From Rhodococcus sp. RD6.2 (GTDB lineage Bacteria > Actinomycetota > Actinomycetes > Mycobacteriales > Mycobacteriaceae): a stretch of 64,000 nt of DNA. The notes beneath the pieces are model-generated. The model made no database searches. It saw only the letters and a list, made by a program, of their open reading frames with translations, and was not told the origin of the DNA. Positions 27,643 to 35,199 of this stretch are shown piece by piece. The number at the start of each line of letters is the position of its first letter. Within the stretch, counting starts at the first letter, position 1. The translations under genes and the position numbers were made by a program. The stretch spans positions 736,324 through 800,323 of the forward strand of contig NZ_CVQP01000001.1 in NCBI RefSeq assembly GCF_001040705.1, given 5' to 3'.

Positions 27643-27709
27643 GGGCCGACGGTTCCGTACCGCGGCGGAAGCACTTCCCCCCAACACTTCTCGATGTGGA
27701 GATGAACGC

Positions 27710-29305
27710 ATGATCCAGGAATCGTCGGTCGCCGACTATGTCATCGTCGGTGCGGGATCGTCCGGCGCCGCGCTGGCCGGCCGGCTCAGTACCGACCCGC
27801 GCGCCGAGGTCGTCCTCCTCGAGGCCGGGCCGCCGGACAAGGACAAGTTCATCCACATTCCTGCGGCCTTCTCCAAGCTGTTCCGCAGCGAGGTCGACTG
27901 GGACTACCTGACCGAGCCCCAGCCCGGGCTCGGCGGCCGCAGCATCTACTGGCCACGAGGGAAGACCCTCGGCGGTTCCTCGTCGATGAACGCCATGATG
28001 TGGGTGCGCGGGTTCGCCGCCGATTACGACGAGTGGGCCGAGCTCTCCGACGACTCCTGGTCCTTCGGCAAGGTGGTGGAGTACTTCCGCAGGATCGAGA
28101 ACGTCGAGGGCGGCGCGGGCGCCGACGACGCCGGCACCACCGGCCCGCTGACGGTGAGCCACCAGCGCAGCCCACGCCCGCTGACCGGTGCCTACCTGGA
28201 GGCGGCGCGCGAGACGGGGTTCCCGGTCGAGCGCGCGAACGCCGCTGCGCCTGAGGGCTTCTCGCAGACGATGGTGACCCAGAGGCGCGGCGCTCGATGG
28301 AGCACGGCCGACGCATACCTTGCGCCCGCGCGAAAGCGCGCCAACCTCACCGTGCTCACCGAGGCCGCCGCAACCCGGGTGCTGTTCGAGGGATCCGCTG
28401 CCGTCGGGGTCGAGTACCTGCAGGGCGGCGTGCGTCGCACTGTCCGCGCCCGCAAGGAGGTGGTACTCGCAGGCGGTGCGATCAACACACCGCAGCTGCT
28501 GATGCTGTCCGGCATCGGCGACGAGGAGCAGCTGCGCAGGCACGGCATCGCCGTGCGGCACCACCTGCCGGAGGTGGGACGCAACCTGTCCGATCATCTG
28601 GTGTCGATGCTCGGCTACCGCGTCGAATCGGACACACTCTTCGCGGCCGAGAAGCTCCCCGAGCTCGCCAACTACCTGGTCCGGCGTCGCGGGATGCTCA
28701 CGTCGAATGTGGGCGAGGCGTACGGGTTCGCCCGCAGCCGTGAGGAACTCGCGCTGCCCGACCTGGAGATGATCTTCGCGCCCGCGCCGTTCTTCGACGA
28801 GGGCCTCGTGCCCGCCGCCGAACACGCGGCGGTCCTCGGCGCGATCCTGCTCAAGCCGGAGAGCCGCGGGGAGATCACGCTGCGGTCGGCGGACCACGCG
28901 GACAAGCCGATCATCGATCCGCGCTACCTCAGCGACGCGGGCGGCATCGACCGCCGCGCGATGCTCGAGGGCCTGCGGTTGTGCGAGGCGCTCGCCTCCG
29001 CTCCGGCACTGAAATCCCTGCTCGGCGAAATGATCCGGCCCGCCGTGACCTCCCCGACGCCCCTCGAGGACGTGCTGGCAACCGCGCTCGAGCGCACCTC
29101 GCACACGCTCTATCACCCCACCGGAACCTGCCGGATGGGCAAGGACGCGGCCAGCGTCGTCGATCCCGAGCTGCGGGTGCGCGGGGTGGACCGGCTGCGT
29201 GTGGCGGATGCGTCGATCATGCCGACCATCATCCGCGGCCATACCCACGCACCGTGCGTGGTGATCGGGGAGAAGGCGGCCGACCTGCTCCGACAGGCGA
29301 ACTGA
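27710..29305 (+). CDS. GMC-family alcohol dehydrogenase/oxidoreductase
   Basis: 531 aa FAD enzyme. The N-terminal dinucleotide motif is VGAGSSGAALAGRL, followed by the GMC signature GKTLGGSSSMNAMMWVRG. The C-terminal substrate domain holds YHPTGTCRMG (first catalytic His) and RGHTHAPCVVIGEKAADLL. Most relatives read GNTNAP in that last motif; here both Asn are His, which may change the second active-site residue. The family includes choline, alkanol and polyethylene-glycol dehydrogenases. It probably works with the aldehyde dehydrogenase upstream. Electron acceptor and substrate not known. Confidence 0.85.
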   Translation: MIQESSVADYVIVGAGSSGAALAGRLSTDPRAEVVLLEAGPPDKDKFIHIPAAFSKLFRSEVDWDYLTEPQPGLGGRSIYWPRGKTLGGSSSMNAMMWVRGFAADYDEWAELSDDSWSFGKVVEYFRRIENVEGGAGADDAGTTGPLTVSHQRSPRPLTGAYLEAARETGFPVERANAAAPEGFSQTMVTQRRGARWSTADAYLAPARKRANLTVLTEAAATRVLFEGSAAVGVEYLQGGVRRTVRARKEVVLAGGAINTPQLLMLSGIGDEEQLRRHGIAVRHHLPEVGRNLSDHLVSMLGYRVESDTLFAAEKLPELANYLVRRRGMLTSNVGEAYGFARSREELALPDLEMIFAPAPFFDEGLVPAAEHAAVLGAILLKPESRGEITLRSADHADKPIIDPRYLSDAGGIDRRAMLEGLRLCEALASAPALKSLLGEMIRPAVTSPTPLEDVLATALERTSHTLYHPTGTCRMGKDAASVVDPELRVRGVDRLRVADASIMPTIIRGHTHAPCVVIGEKAADLLRQAN

Positions 29306-29363
29306 GCGGGCCGGCTCGGGGCCCCTAGCTTGTGTGCGGGTGTGGTCACCTCGGGCTTCGAGA

Positions 29364-29867
29364 TCAGGCGAGGGCTGGGGGCACCTCCCGGTTGCGGGGG
29401 ACGGAGCTGCCTCCGCAGCCCCAGGTGAGTCCGGCGCGGTCCTGGGCGGTGGAGAGGGCGTCGGCGAGAGCCGAGTCCGTGAACTCGGGGTCGTCGAGGG
29501 CCGCGTGCCCGAGAATCGTCACCCCGCCGTCGGACACAGAGTTGCCGGGCGCGAATGTGGGCCCGTCGACTGACATGGCGTCCAGCGTCGCCGCCCACGC
29601 CTCCGGACCGAATGCCACCACCGCCCGCACCCACCGATGCAGTTCCGGCCACTCCGCGATCGGATCACCGACGATGCGGGCACCGAAGAGCTTCTGGCCC
29701 GCGTCATCGCGGCCGCCGGACCTGGCGGCGACCCCCGCCACGTGCAGGGCCCGAAACAGTCGGGGTTCGGCACCGGGATCGGGGGACACCAGCAGCAGCT
29801 TGGCGAACCCGTCGCCGAACCCGAGTGGTCGGTCGCCCTCGGGGACGGGGTGCACAATCGTCGACAT
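29364..29867 (-). CDS. Hypothetical protein divergent from the sirtuin
   Basis: 167 aa from ATG 29867 (an ATG at 29876 is in frame). I do not recognise the family. It is a small soluble alpha/beta protein with hydrophobic strands (AKLLLVSPDPG, RAVVAFGPEAW, GGVTILGHAALDD) and no signal peptide or membrane helix. The start codon overlaps that of the divergent sirtuin in the tetranucleotide CATG. TTGAAT ends 7 nt before the ATG on this strand, so translation is probably leaderless. A weak resemblance to uracil-DNA-glycosylase strands was considered but is not convincing. Confidence 0.55.
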   Translation of the reverse strand: MSTIVHPVPEGDRPLGFGDGFAKLLLVSPDPGAEPRLFRALHVAGVAARSGGRDDAGQKLFGARIVGDPIAEWPELHRWVRAVVAFGPEAWAATLDAMSVDGPTFAPGNSVSDGGVTILGHAALDDPEFTDSALADALSTAQDRAGLTWGCGGSSVPRNREVPPALA

Positions 29868-30651
29868 GGCGCTCATTCAACCCGACCCGGCACTCCTCGA
29901 CGTCGTCCGTTCCGTCGAGCGGGTCACGGTGTTCTCCGGTGCGGGGATGTCCGCGGAGTCGGGGGTACCGACGTTCCGGGACGCGTTGACAGGGCTGTGG
30001 GAACGTTTCGACCCGACCGAACTGGCGACGCCGCAGGCGTGGGAGAAGGATCCGGCGCTGGTGTGGGCGTGGTACGAGTGGCGCGCCGCGCTGGTGCGAC
30101 GGGTGCAGCCGAATGCGGGGCACAGGGCTGTGGCCGAGTGGGCGGACACAGCCGAGGTGACGGTGCTGACCCAGAACGTCGACGACCTGCACGAGCGAGC
30201 CGGATCCACGGTGGCGGCGCACCTGCACGGCAGTCTCTACGCGCCGCGCTGCTGCCTCTGCGGGCTGGCCGCGGACCTCGACGACGCCCGCTTCGCCGAC
30301 CTGCGCGACGAGCCTGCGGAGCGAATCACGCCGCCGTCGTGCGAGTCCTGCACGGCCCCGGTCCGCCCCGGTGCGGTGTGGTTCGGGGAGGAACTTCCCG
30401 CCGACGCCTGGCAGGCGTCCGTCGACGCGGTGGAGCACTGCGACCTGATGCTCGTGGTCGGAACCTCGGCGGTGGTCTACCCGGCAGCCGAGCTGCCGCT
30501 GCGGGCGCTGCGAGCGGGTGCGACCGTCGTCGAGATCAACCCCGAGCCAACCGATCTGTCGTCCGCGGTCACCCACTCGTGGCGGGCCACCGCTGCGCAG
30601 GCGCTGCCGGTGCTCGCCGCGGTGGGTCAGGGACGCAGTCCGCGAATGTAG
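29866..30651 (+). CDS. cobB: NAD-dependent protein deacylase (sirtuin, CobB-like)
   Basis: 261 aa. Sirtuin motifs appear in order: SGAGMSAESGVPTFRDALTG (NAD loop), TQNVDDLHERAG, catalytic His in HLHGSL, two zinc Cys pairs (CCLCG and CESC), VVGTSAVVYPAAELP and INPEPTD. It removes acyl groups from lysines using NAD+. The window shows no acetyltransferase partner of certain specificity. The start at 29866 shares two bases with the divergent hypothetical gene; CACAAT lies 7 nt upstream. It overlaps the convergent TetR gene by 25 bp. Confidence 0.9.
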   Translation: MALIQPDPALLDVVRSVERVTVFSGAGMSAESGVPTFRDALTGLWERFDPTELATPQAWEKDPALVWAWYEWRAALVRRVQPNAGHRAVAEWADTAEVTVLTQNVDDLHERAGSTVAAHLHGSLYAPRCCLCGLAADLDDARFADLRDEPAERITPPSCESCTAPVRPGAVWFGEELPADAWQASVDAVEHCDLMLVVGTSAVVYPAAELPLRALRAGATVVEINPEPTDLSSAVTHSWRATAAQALPVLAAVGQGRSPRM

Positions 30652-31187
30652 ATCTCGACGAGCCAGCGCTCGTGTTCGGCGAGGTCGGGAAGGTCGACGC
30701 CGGTCGGCAGCGGCCGGGTGATCGTGGCCAGCCCCAGTTGGAACTGCACGGCCGTCAGGTCTGCGCGCACCACTCCCGCGTCCTTGGCGAGTGACACGAC
30801 CGCGTCGATGGACGTGAGTGCCTCGGTTCGCAGTGCCACGAACTTCGACACGTCGACGCCCTCGGCGAGGGCATCCGTCACCACCGAGATCAGTGCGCCG
30901 GGGCGCAGGGCCGCGACCTCGCGGACGAACGACGTCCACCACGTCTCCGGGTCGGGGGTCACCTCGGTGCAGTACCGATCCATGATCGCGGCGATGCGCT
31001 CGCGGGTGTCGACGGCAATCGCGTACAGCAGGTCGTCGCGCGTGGCGAAGTGCCGGTAGAGAGTGGCGACTCCGACTCCGGCTTCGGCGGCGATGGTGTT
31101 CACGGACACCGTCGTGCCCCGGGACGCGACGAGTCGGCGGGCAGCGGCAACGACGGCGTCGCGGTTGGCCTGCGCATCGGCTCTCAC
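30627..31187 (-). CDS. TetR-family transcriptional regulator
   Basis: 186 aa. Helix-turn-helix VNTIAAEAGVGVATLYRHFATRDDLL sits at the N-terminus, followed by a ligand domain ending LAEHERWLVEIYIRGL. The start is GTG 31187, which has AGAGG 5 nt upstream; a longer frame to 31262 would cover the operator. It is divergent from a membrane protein gene with GGAGT-ATTAC-ACTCC between them, so it probably represses that gene and itself. Its end overlaps the sirtuin gene by 25 bp. Confidence 0.85.
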   Translation of the reverse strand: MRADAQANRDAVVAAARRLVASRGTTVSVNTIAAEAGVGVATLYRHFATRDDLLYAIAVDTRERIAAIMDRYCTEVTPDPETWWTSFVREVAALRPGALISVVTDALAEGVDVSKFVALRTEALTSIDAVVSLAKDAGVVRADLTAVQFQLGLATITRPLPTGVDLPDLAEHERWLVEIYIRGLRP

Positions 31188-31227
31188 GTCGACCTCTTCT
31201 CCACGACACCATTGTGACCTCGCAAGC

Positions 31228-31242
31228 GGAGTATTACACTCC
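31228..31242. promoter_or_regulatory. TetR operator
   Basis: GGAGT-ATTAC-ACTCC inverted repeat in the divergent region between TetR (31187) and the membrane protein (31283). The half-site CGGAGTA recurs at 31251-31257, offering a second, weaker site closer to the membrane protein gene. Confidence 0.6.
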
Positions 31243-31282
31243 CACTTAATCGGAGTAAACATCTATCACTTATGGAGCAGTG

Positions 31283-32287
31283 ATGACCGCAGCACATGAT
31301 TCCTCTGCTTCGGGGACGAAGCGGACACCCGGCCCGCGCGTACTCGTCGTGGTCGTCGCCGGGCTGACGCTGGCCGTGTCCCTGATGCTGCTGGCATTCG
31401 CCGCCCCAGCCGTGAACTCCGGCGCCCACGACCTGCCTGTCGCCGTGTCCGGCCCCGACCCCGCGCTCGCGAATCTCGAGGCGGCACTCGACGCCAGCAG
31501 TCCTGGCGGCTTCGACGTCACGCGCTACGCCGACGCGGCCGCGGTGGCCGACGCGATCACCGCACGTGACGCGGTCGGTGGAATCTCGATCACGCCGGAC
31601 GGAGTCCTGATCCAGACCGCGGCCGCGGCCGGAGCGCCGTACGCGCCCCTGTTGCGGTCCATCGGTGCCGGCCTCGCGGCGAAGGGGCAGCCGATGACGT
31701 ACACGGACCTGGTGCCGCTCACCGAGGACGACCCGGCCGGCTCCGGGTTGTCGGCGCTCGCCCTCCCGCTCGCCTTCGGTGGCATGATCTCGGCGGTCGG
31801 GCTCGTCACCCTCTTCAAGCACAGCCGGACGCTGCGCGTCGTCGGCTCGATCGGGTTCTCCGCGGTCGCGGGCGTCACCATCACAGCGATCCTGCAGTTC
31901 TGGCTCGGCTCGATCGACGGCTCGTTCTGGCTCACGGCGACAGGTGTCGCACTCGGCATCGCCGCGATCTCGCTCGTCGTCCTCGGGTTGGAATCGCTGT
32001 TCGGGTATCCGGGCCTCGGGATCGGTGCCGTGATCATGGTCTTCGTCGCGAACCCGCTGTCCGGCCTCGCCACCGGTCCTTGGTGGCTGCCACAGCCGTG
32101 GGGTGCGATCGGTCAGTTCCTGCCGATCGGCGCCGCGGGTACCGCCATCCGTTCGGCGGCCTTCTTCGACGGCGCCGGGGCCGGGCCCGCACTCGTGGTG
32201 CTCGGGGGGTGGATCGCAGTCGGTCTGGCGCTCGTCGCGCTGTCCGCGCGGCGCGCCACGCGGGACGAGGTTCTCGTCGCCGCGTAG
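31283..32287 (+). CDS. YhgE/Pip-like (ABC-2-type) integral membrane protein
   Basis: 334 aa. One N-terminal helix (VLVVVVAGLTLAVSLMLLAF) is followed by an extracytoplasmic domain of about 130 residues starting HDLPVAVSGPDP, then five or six further helices. This is the YhgE/Pip or ABC-2-permease-like layout, a family without a settled role (some act as phage receptors or export components). GGAG lies 5 nt before ATG 31283. The protein at 63579 is its paralogue, also divergent from a TetR gene. Probably derepressed when its TetR binds a ligand. Confidence 0.72.
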   Translation: MTAAHDSSASGTKRTPGPRVLVVVVAGLTLAVSLMLLAFAAPAVNSGAHDLPVAVSGPDPALANLEAALDASSPGGFDVTRYADAAAVADAITARDAVGGISITPDGVLIQTAAAAGAPYAPLLRSIGAGLAAKGQPMTYTDLVPLTEDDPAGSGLSALALPLAFGGMISAVGLVTLFKHSRTLRVVGSIGFSAVAGVTITAILQFWLGSIDGSFWLTATGVALGIAAISLVVLGLESLFGYPGLGIGAVIMVFVANPLSGLATGPWWLPQPWGAIGQFLPIGAAGTAIRSAAFFDGAGAGPALVVLGGWIAVGLALVALSARRATRDEVLVAA

Positions 32288-32301
32288 CGGCCGCCGCCGC
32301 C

Positions 32302-32403
32302 CTAGGTGTTGATCACCTTGTCGCTCGATCCAAATGCGGTCATGAGCGCGTTGTAGAACTCGACCTTCGGGTCGTACACCAGGATGTCCTGCAGGGTCAG
32401 CAT
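32302..32403 (-). CDS. 33-aa small protein with strong ribosome site
   Basis: A 34-codon frame, ATG at 32403 to TAG at 32302. GAGGAG sits only 5 nt before the ATG, one of the best ribosome sites in the window. The peptide starts MLTLQDILVY and ends DKVINT; it is polar with an amphipathic helical first half and has no signal or membrane segment. I do not recognise a family. It lies 23 bp beyond the hairpin 32427-32460 that follows fadD15 on the same strand, so expression may depend on readthrough or on a promoter inside the hairpin region. Confidence 0.55.
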   Translation of the reverse strand: MLTLQDILVYDPKVEFYNALMTAFGSSDKVINT

Positions 32404-32426
32404 CCGAACTCCTCACATGAAACGGG

Positions 32427-32460
32427 GAATGGGTCGCCTCCCGAGGGAGGCGACCCATTC
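32427..32460 (-). terminator. Terminator/attenuator hairpin after fadD15
   Basis: A perfect inverted repeat of two 16-bp arms, beginning GAATGGGTCGCC and ending GGCGACCCATTC, with a 2-base centre, lies 34 bp after the fadD15 stop. No T tract follows on the minus strand. Confidence 0.7.
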
Positions 32461-32471
32461 AGTCACACCAC

Positions 32472-32488
32472 CGCCCCGGTGCGGGGCG
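32472..32488 (-). terminator. Second hairpin directly after fadD15
   Basis: CGCCCCG-GTG-CGGGGCG lies 6 bp after the fadD15 stop codon, in tandem with the larger hairpin 32427-32460. Together they probably end or protect the fadD15 mRNA. Confidence 0.5.
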
Positions 32489-32493
32489 AAACG

Positions 32494-34281
32494 TCAGGAG
32501 TAGATCGCCTCGATGGCGGTTCCGAACGAGTCGTGGATGACGTTGCGCTTGAGCTTGAGCGTCGGCGTCAGCTCACCGGTCTCGATCGTGAAGTCGACAT
32601 CGAGGATGCGGTACTTCTTGATCTGCTCCGGGTTGGAGACCTTCTTGTTGCCCTCGGCGACCGCTGCGTCGATCTCTGCGACCAGATCGGCGTGCTTGAC
32701 GATCTCGGCGATCGGCAGGTCGGTCGCGATGTTGTTGCGCTCCAACCAGCCGGGCAGTGCCTCCTGGTCGATGGTGATGAGCGCACCGATGAACGGCTTC
32801 GCGTCGCCGACGACGAGGCACTGGCTGATCAGCGGATGGGCGCGCAGGGCGTCCTCGAGTACAGCCGGGGCGACGTTCTTGCCGCCCGCGGTGACGATGA
32901 TTTCCTTCTTGCGGCCGGTGATCGAGACGAAGCCCTCGTCGTCGATGGACCCGAGGTCGCCGGTGTGGAACCAACCGTCCTTGATCGAATCGGCGGTGGC
33001 GGCGTCGTTGTGCCAGTAGCCGTTGAACACGACCGGGCCCTTGACCAGAAGTTCGCCGTCGTCGGCGATCCTCGCGGCATGGCCGTTGATCGGCTTGCCG
33101 ACGGTGCCGACCTTCTGCGCGGTGGTCGTGTTGACGGTGATCGCGGCGCTGGTCTCGGTGAGTCCGTAGCCCTCGAAGACGGGAACGCCGATGCCGCGGA
33201 AGAAGTGGCCGAGACGGGCGCCGAGTGCCGCGCCGCCGGAGACCGCGCGGTCACACTCGCCACCGAGAGCGGCGCGCAGCTTGCCGTAGACGAGCTTGTC
33301 GAAGAGGGCGTGCTTGAGCTTGAGGACGAAGCCGGGGCCGCCCGTCTCGAGCGCCTCGCTGTACGCGATGGCGGTCTCGGTGGCCTTGGCGAAGATGCTG
33401 CCCTTGCCGCCGTCCTCGGCCTTCTGCTTGGCCGAGTTGTAGACCTTCTCGAACACGCGCGGCACGGACAGGATGAAGTTCGGCTTGAACACGGCGAACT
33501 GGTCGACGAGTGTCGTCAGGTCCGCGGTGTGGCCGACGGTCACCTTGTTCTCGAACGCACCGAACGAGATCGCGCGGGCGAACACGTGTGCCATCGGCAG
33601 GAACATCAGCGTCGACTGGCCCTCGGCCATCGCGTCGTCGAGCGCCAACTTCACGGCCTTCGCCTCGGCGTTGAAGTTGCCGTGGGTGAGCTGAACACCC
33701 TTCGGGCGGCCGGTGGTGCCGGAGGTGTAGATCAGCGTCGCGGGGGAGGACGCATTGACCTGCGCGCGACGCTCGTGCAGCGCCTCGTCGGTGATCGTCG
33801 CGCCTCGGGAGGTGAGCTCGTCGAGGGCGCCCGCCTCGATCTGCAGCATCTCGCGCAACGCGGGGGCCGCTTCGGCGACGTCCTTGACGGCCTCGGCGTG
33901 CTTCGCGGTCTCGACCACGAGGATGGCGGTCGCGGAGTCCTCGAGAATCCACTGCGCCTGGTCGGGCGAGGACGTCTCGTAGATCGCGACGGTGCACCCG
34001 CCTGCGGTCCAGATGGCGTAGTCGAGGACGACCCACTCGTAGCGGGTGGCCGACAGGATCGCGACCCGGTCGCCCAGTTCGATGCCGGACGCCATCAGGC
34101 CCTTGGCGACGCCCGCGACCTCGCCCGCGAACTCGGCGGCGGTGACGTTGACCCACTTGCCGCCCACCAACTTCTTGAAGGGGACGTGCTGCGGGCATTC
34201 CTTCTCGTAGCGGAACACCGTGTCAGCCATCGAGATGTCGTCTGGAACGGTAAACGACTGCGGAACTTCGAACTCTCGCAC
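32494..34281 (-). CDS. fadD15: Long-chain fatty-acid--CoA ligase (FadD15-like)
   Basis: 595 aa AMP-forming ligase of the ANL superfamily. The phosphate loop is YTSGTTGRPKGV near residue 185, followed by VFEGYGLTETSA, the hinge GWFHTGDLG and ITGRKKEIIVTAGGKN, and the C-terminal Lys motif LTPTLKLKR. Length and motifs match mycobacterial FadD15, which activates long-chain fatty acids to acyl-CoA for degradation or lipid synthesis. Transcribed alone, with a 24-bp palindrome (34378-34401) about 100 bp upstream and two hairpins behind its stop. Confidence 0.9.
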   Translation of the reverse strand: MREFEVPQSFTVPDDISMADTVFRYEKECPQHVPFKKLVGGKWVNVTAAEFAGEVAGVAKGLMASGIELGDRVAILSATRYEWVVLDYAIWTAGGCTVAIYETSSPDQAQWILEDSATAILVVETAKHAEAVKDVAEAAPALREMLQIEAGALDELTSRGATITDEALHERRAQVNASSPATLIYTSGTTGRPKGVQLTHGNFNAEAKAVKLALDDAMAEGQSTLMFLPMAHVFARAISFGAFENKVTVGHTADLTTLVDQFAVFKPNFILSVPRVFEKVYNSAKQKAEDGGKGSIFAKATETAIAYSEALETGGPGFVLKLKHALFDKLVYGKLRAALGGECDRAVSGGAALGARLGHFFRGIGVPVFEGYGLTETSAAITVNTTTAQKVGTVGKPINGHAARIADDGELLVKGPVVFNGYWHNDAATADSIKDGWFHTGDLGSIDDEGFVSITGRKKEIIVTAGGKNVAPAVLEDALRAHPLISQCLVVGDAKPFIGALITIDQEALPGWLERNNIATDLPIAEIVKHADLVAEIDAAVAEGNKKVSNPEQIKKYRILDVDFTIETGELTPTLKLKRNVIHDSFGTAIEAIYS

Positions 34282-34377
34282 TGAGGATCCCTCCAGGAAC
34301 TACTGATCGGTACGGGTGTGCATTGGATCACATCGTAGGGGACGGTGCACAGTCTTCGTTGTCCGGATTGACCGGAT

Positions 34378-34401
34378 GTAATCTCGAAGAAACGAGATTA
34401 C
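34378..34401. promoter_or_regulatory. Inverted repeat upstream of fadD15
   Basis: GTAATCTCG-AAGAAA-CGAGATTAC, perfect 9-bp arms, A+T-rich against the background. It lies 97 bp upstream of the fadD15 ATG, in the gap after the phosphoribosyltransferase stop. No U tract follows in either direction, so an operator is favoured over a terminator. Confidence 0.6.
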
Positions 34402-34464
34402 TGTTACTGAAAGTCTCGGGAACTGGCATGTTGGCCCGTTCGGCGAGGTCGGGCGAGGTGTAGA

Positions 34465-35091
34465 TCACAAACGCAATGCAGACCTCACCTCCGCATCGGT
34501 GAGCTGGTGAAAATCCCGATAGGCGCCGCCGACGCCGCCGAGCCAGCGCGGTACGAGCGGGCACACGACCTCGTCGGCCTCGTCCTCGAGTCGCGTCACT
34601 GCCTCGTCCGATGACACCGGCATCGCGACCACGACCCGGTCGGCGCCTCGAGCTCGCGCGACCCGGCACGCCACGACGGCGGTCGCGCCGGTCGCCATGC
34701 CGTCGTCGACGATCACCACGAGCCGTCCGGCGACCGGGACGGCAGGCCGGTCACCGCGGAGCAGTCGCACGCGGCGGTCGAGTTCGCGTCGCTCCGACAC
34801 CTCGACGTCTGCGAGTGCCGACTCGGCGACGCGTGACTGCGCGATCACGTCCGCGTTGAGTACGCGGACGTGTTCCTCGCCGATCGCGCCCATCGCGAGC
34901 TCCGGTTGCCACGGCAAACCGAGTTTGCGGACGACGATCACGTCCAGGTCGCCGCCGAGCGCGCGGGCGACTTCGGCGGCGACGGGGACGCCGCCACGCG
35001 GCAACCCGAGCACCAGCGGTTGGGTGTCACGCAGGTGCGTCAGGGAGGCGGCCAGTTCGCGGCCGGCCTCGGCGCGGGTCGCGTAGAGCAT
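34465..35091 (-). CDS. Phosphoribosyltransferase-domain protein
   Basis: 208 aa. A type-I PRTase fold with the PRPP-binding loop VVIVDDGMATGATA near residue 125 and an early LGLPRGGVPVAAEVARAL segment. It resembles actinobacterial orphan phosphoribosyltransferases (sometimes fused to dienelactone-hydrolase-like domains), not a defined purine or pyrimidine salvage enzyme. Base substrate unknown. ATG 35091. It is followed on the same strand by a 183-bp gap before fadD15. Confidence 0.82.
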   Translation of the reverse strand: MLYATRAEAGRELAASLTHLRDTQPLVLGLPRGGVPVAAEVARALGGDLDVIVVRKLGLPWQPELAMGAIGEEHVRVLNADVIAQSRVAESALADVEVSERRELDRRVRLLRGDRPAVPVAGRLVVIVDDGMATGATAVVACRVARARGADRVVVAMPVSSDEAVTRLEDEADEVVCPLVPRWLGGVGGAYRDFHQLTDAEVRSALRL

Positions 35092-35129
35092 GTCGCCTTC
35101 GACGCTACGCCGCGCGGGGTGTGCGGCCT

Positions 35130-35199
35130 ATCGTTCGACGACGCCGCTGTGCCCGACGTTCGACCACGTCGCTGTGCCTACCGTTCGACCACGTCGAAG
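35130..35199. repeat. 25-bp tandem repeat at the 3' end of the nitrilase-family gene
   Basis: Three near copies at exact 25-bp spacing: GTTCGACGACGCCGCTGTG at 35133, GTTCGACCACGTCGCTGTG at 35158, and GTTCGACCACGTCG at 35183. The third copy is the true end of the gene at 35178-35975 (it encodes Phe-Asp-Val-Val-Glu-Arg-stop on the minus strand); the other two lie just beyond the stop. Confidence 0.75.

Noticed and set aside
29364-29867. Unknown protein considered as a uracil-DNA glycosylase
   Set aside because: It lacks the catalytic Asp/Asn motif and iron-sulfur Cys of those families; the strand similarity is too weak.
32080-34284. 734-codon plus-strand frame opposite fadD15
   Set aside because: Shadow of fadD15; the plus-strand product is an Asp/Val/Gly/Leu-rich antisense pattern without motifs.
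35130-35199. Tandem repeats considered as a CRISPR fragment
   Set aside because: Units abut with no unique spacers and one unit is the coding end of a gene.
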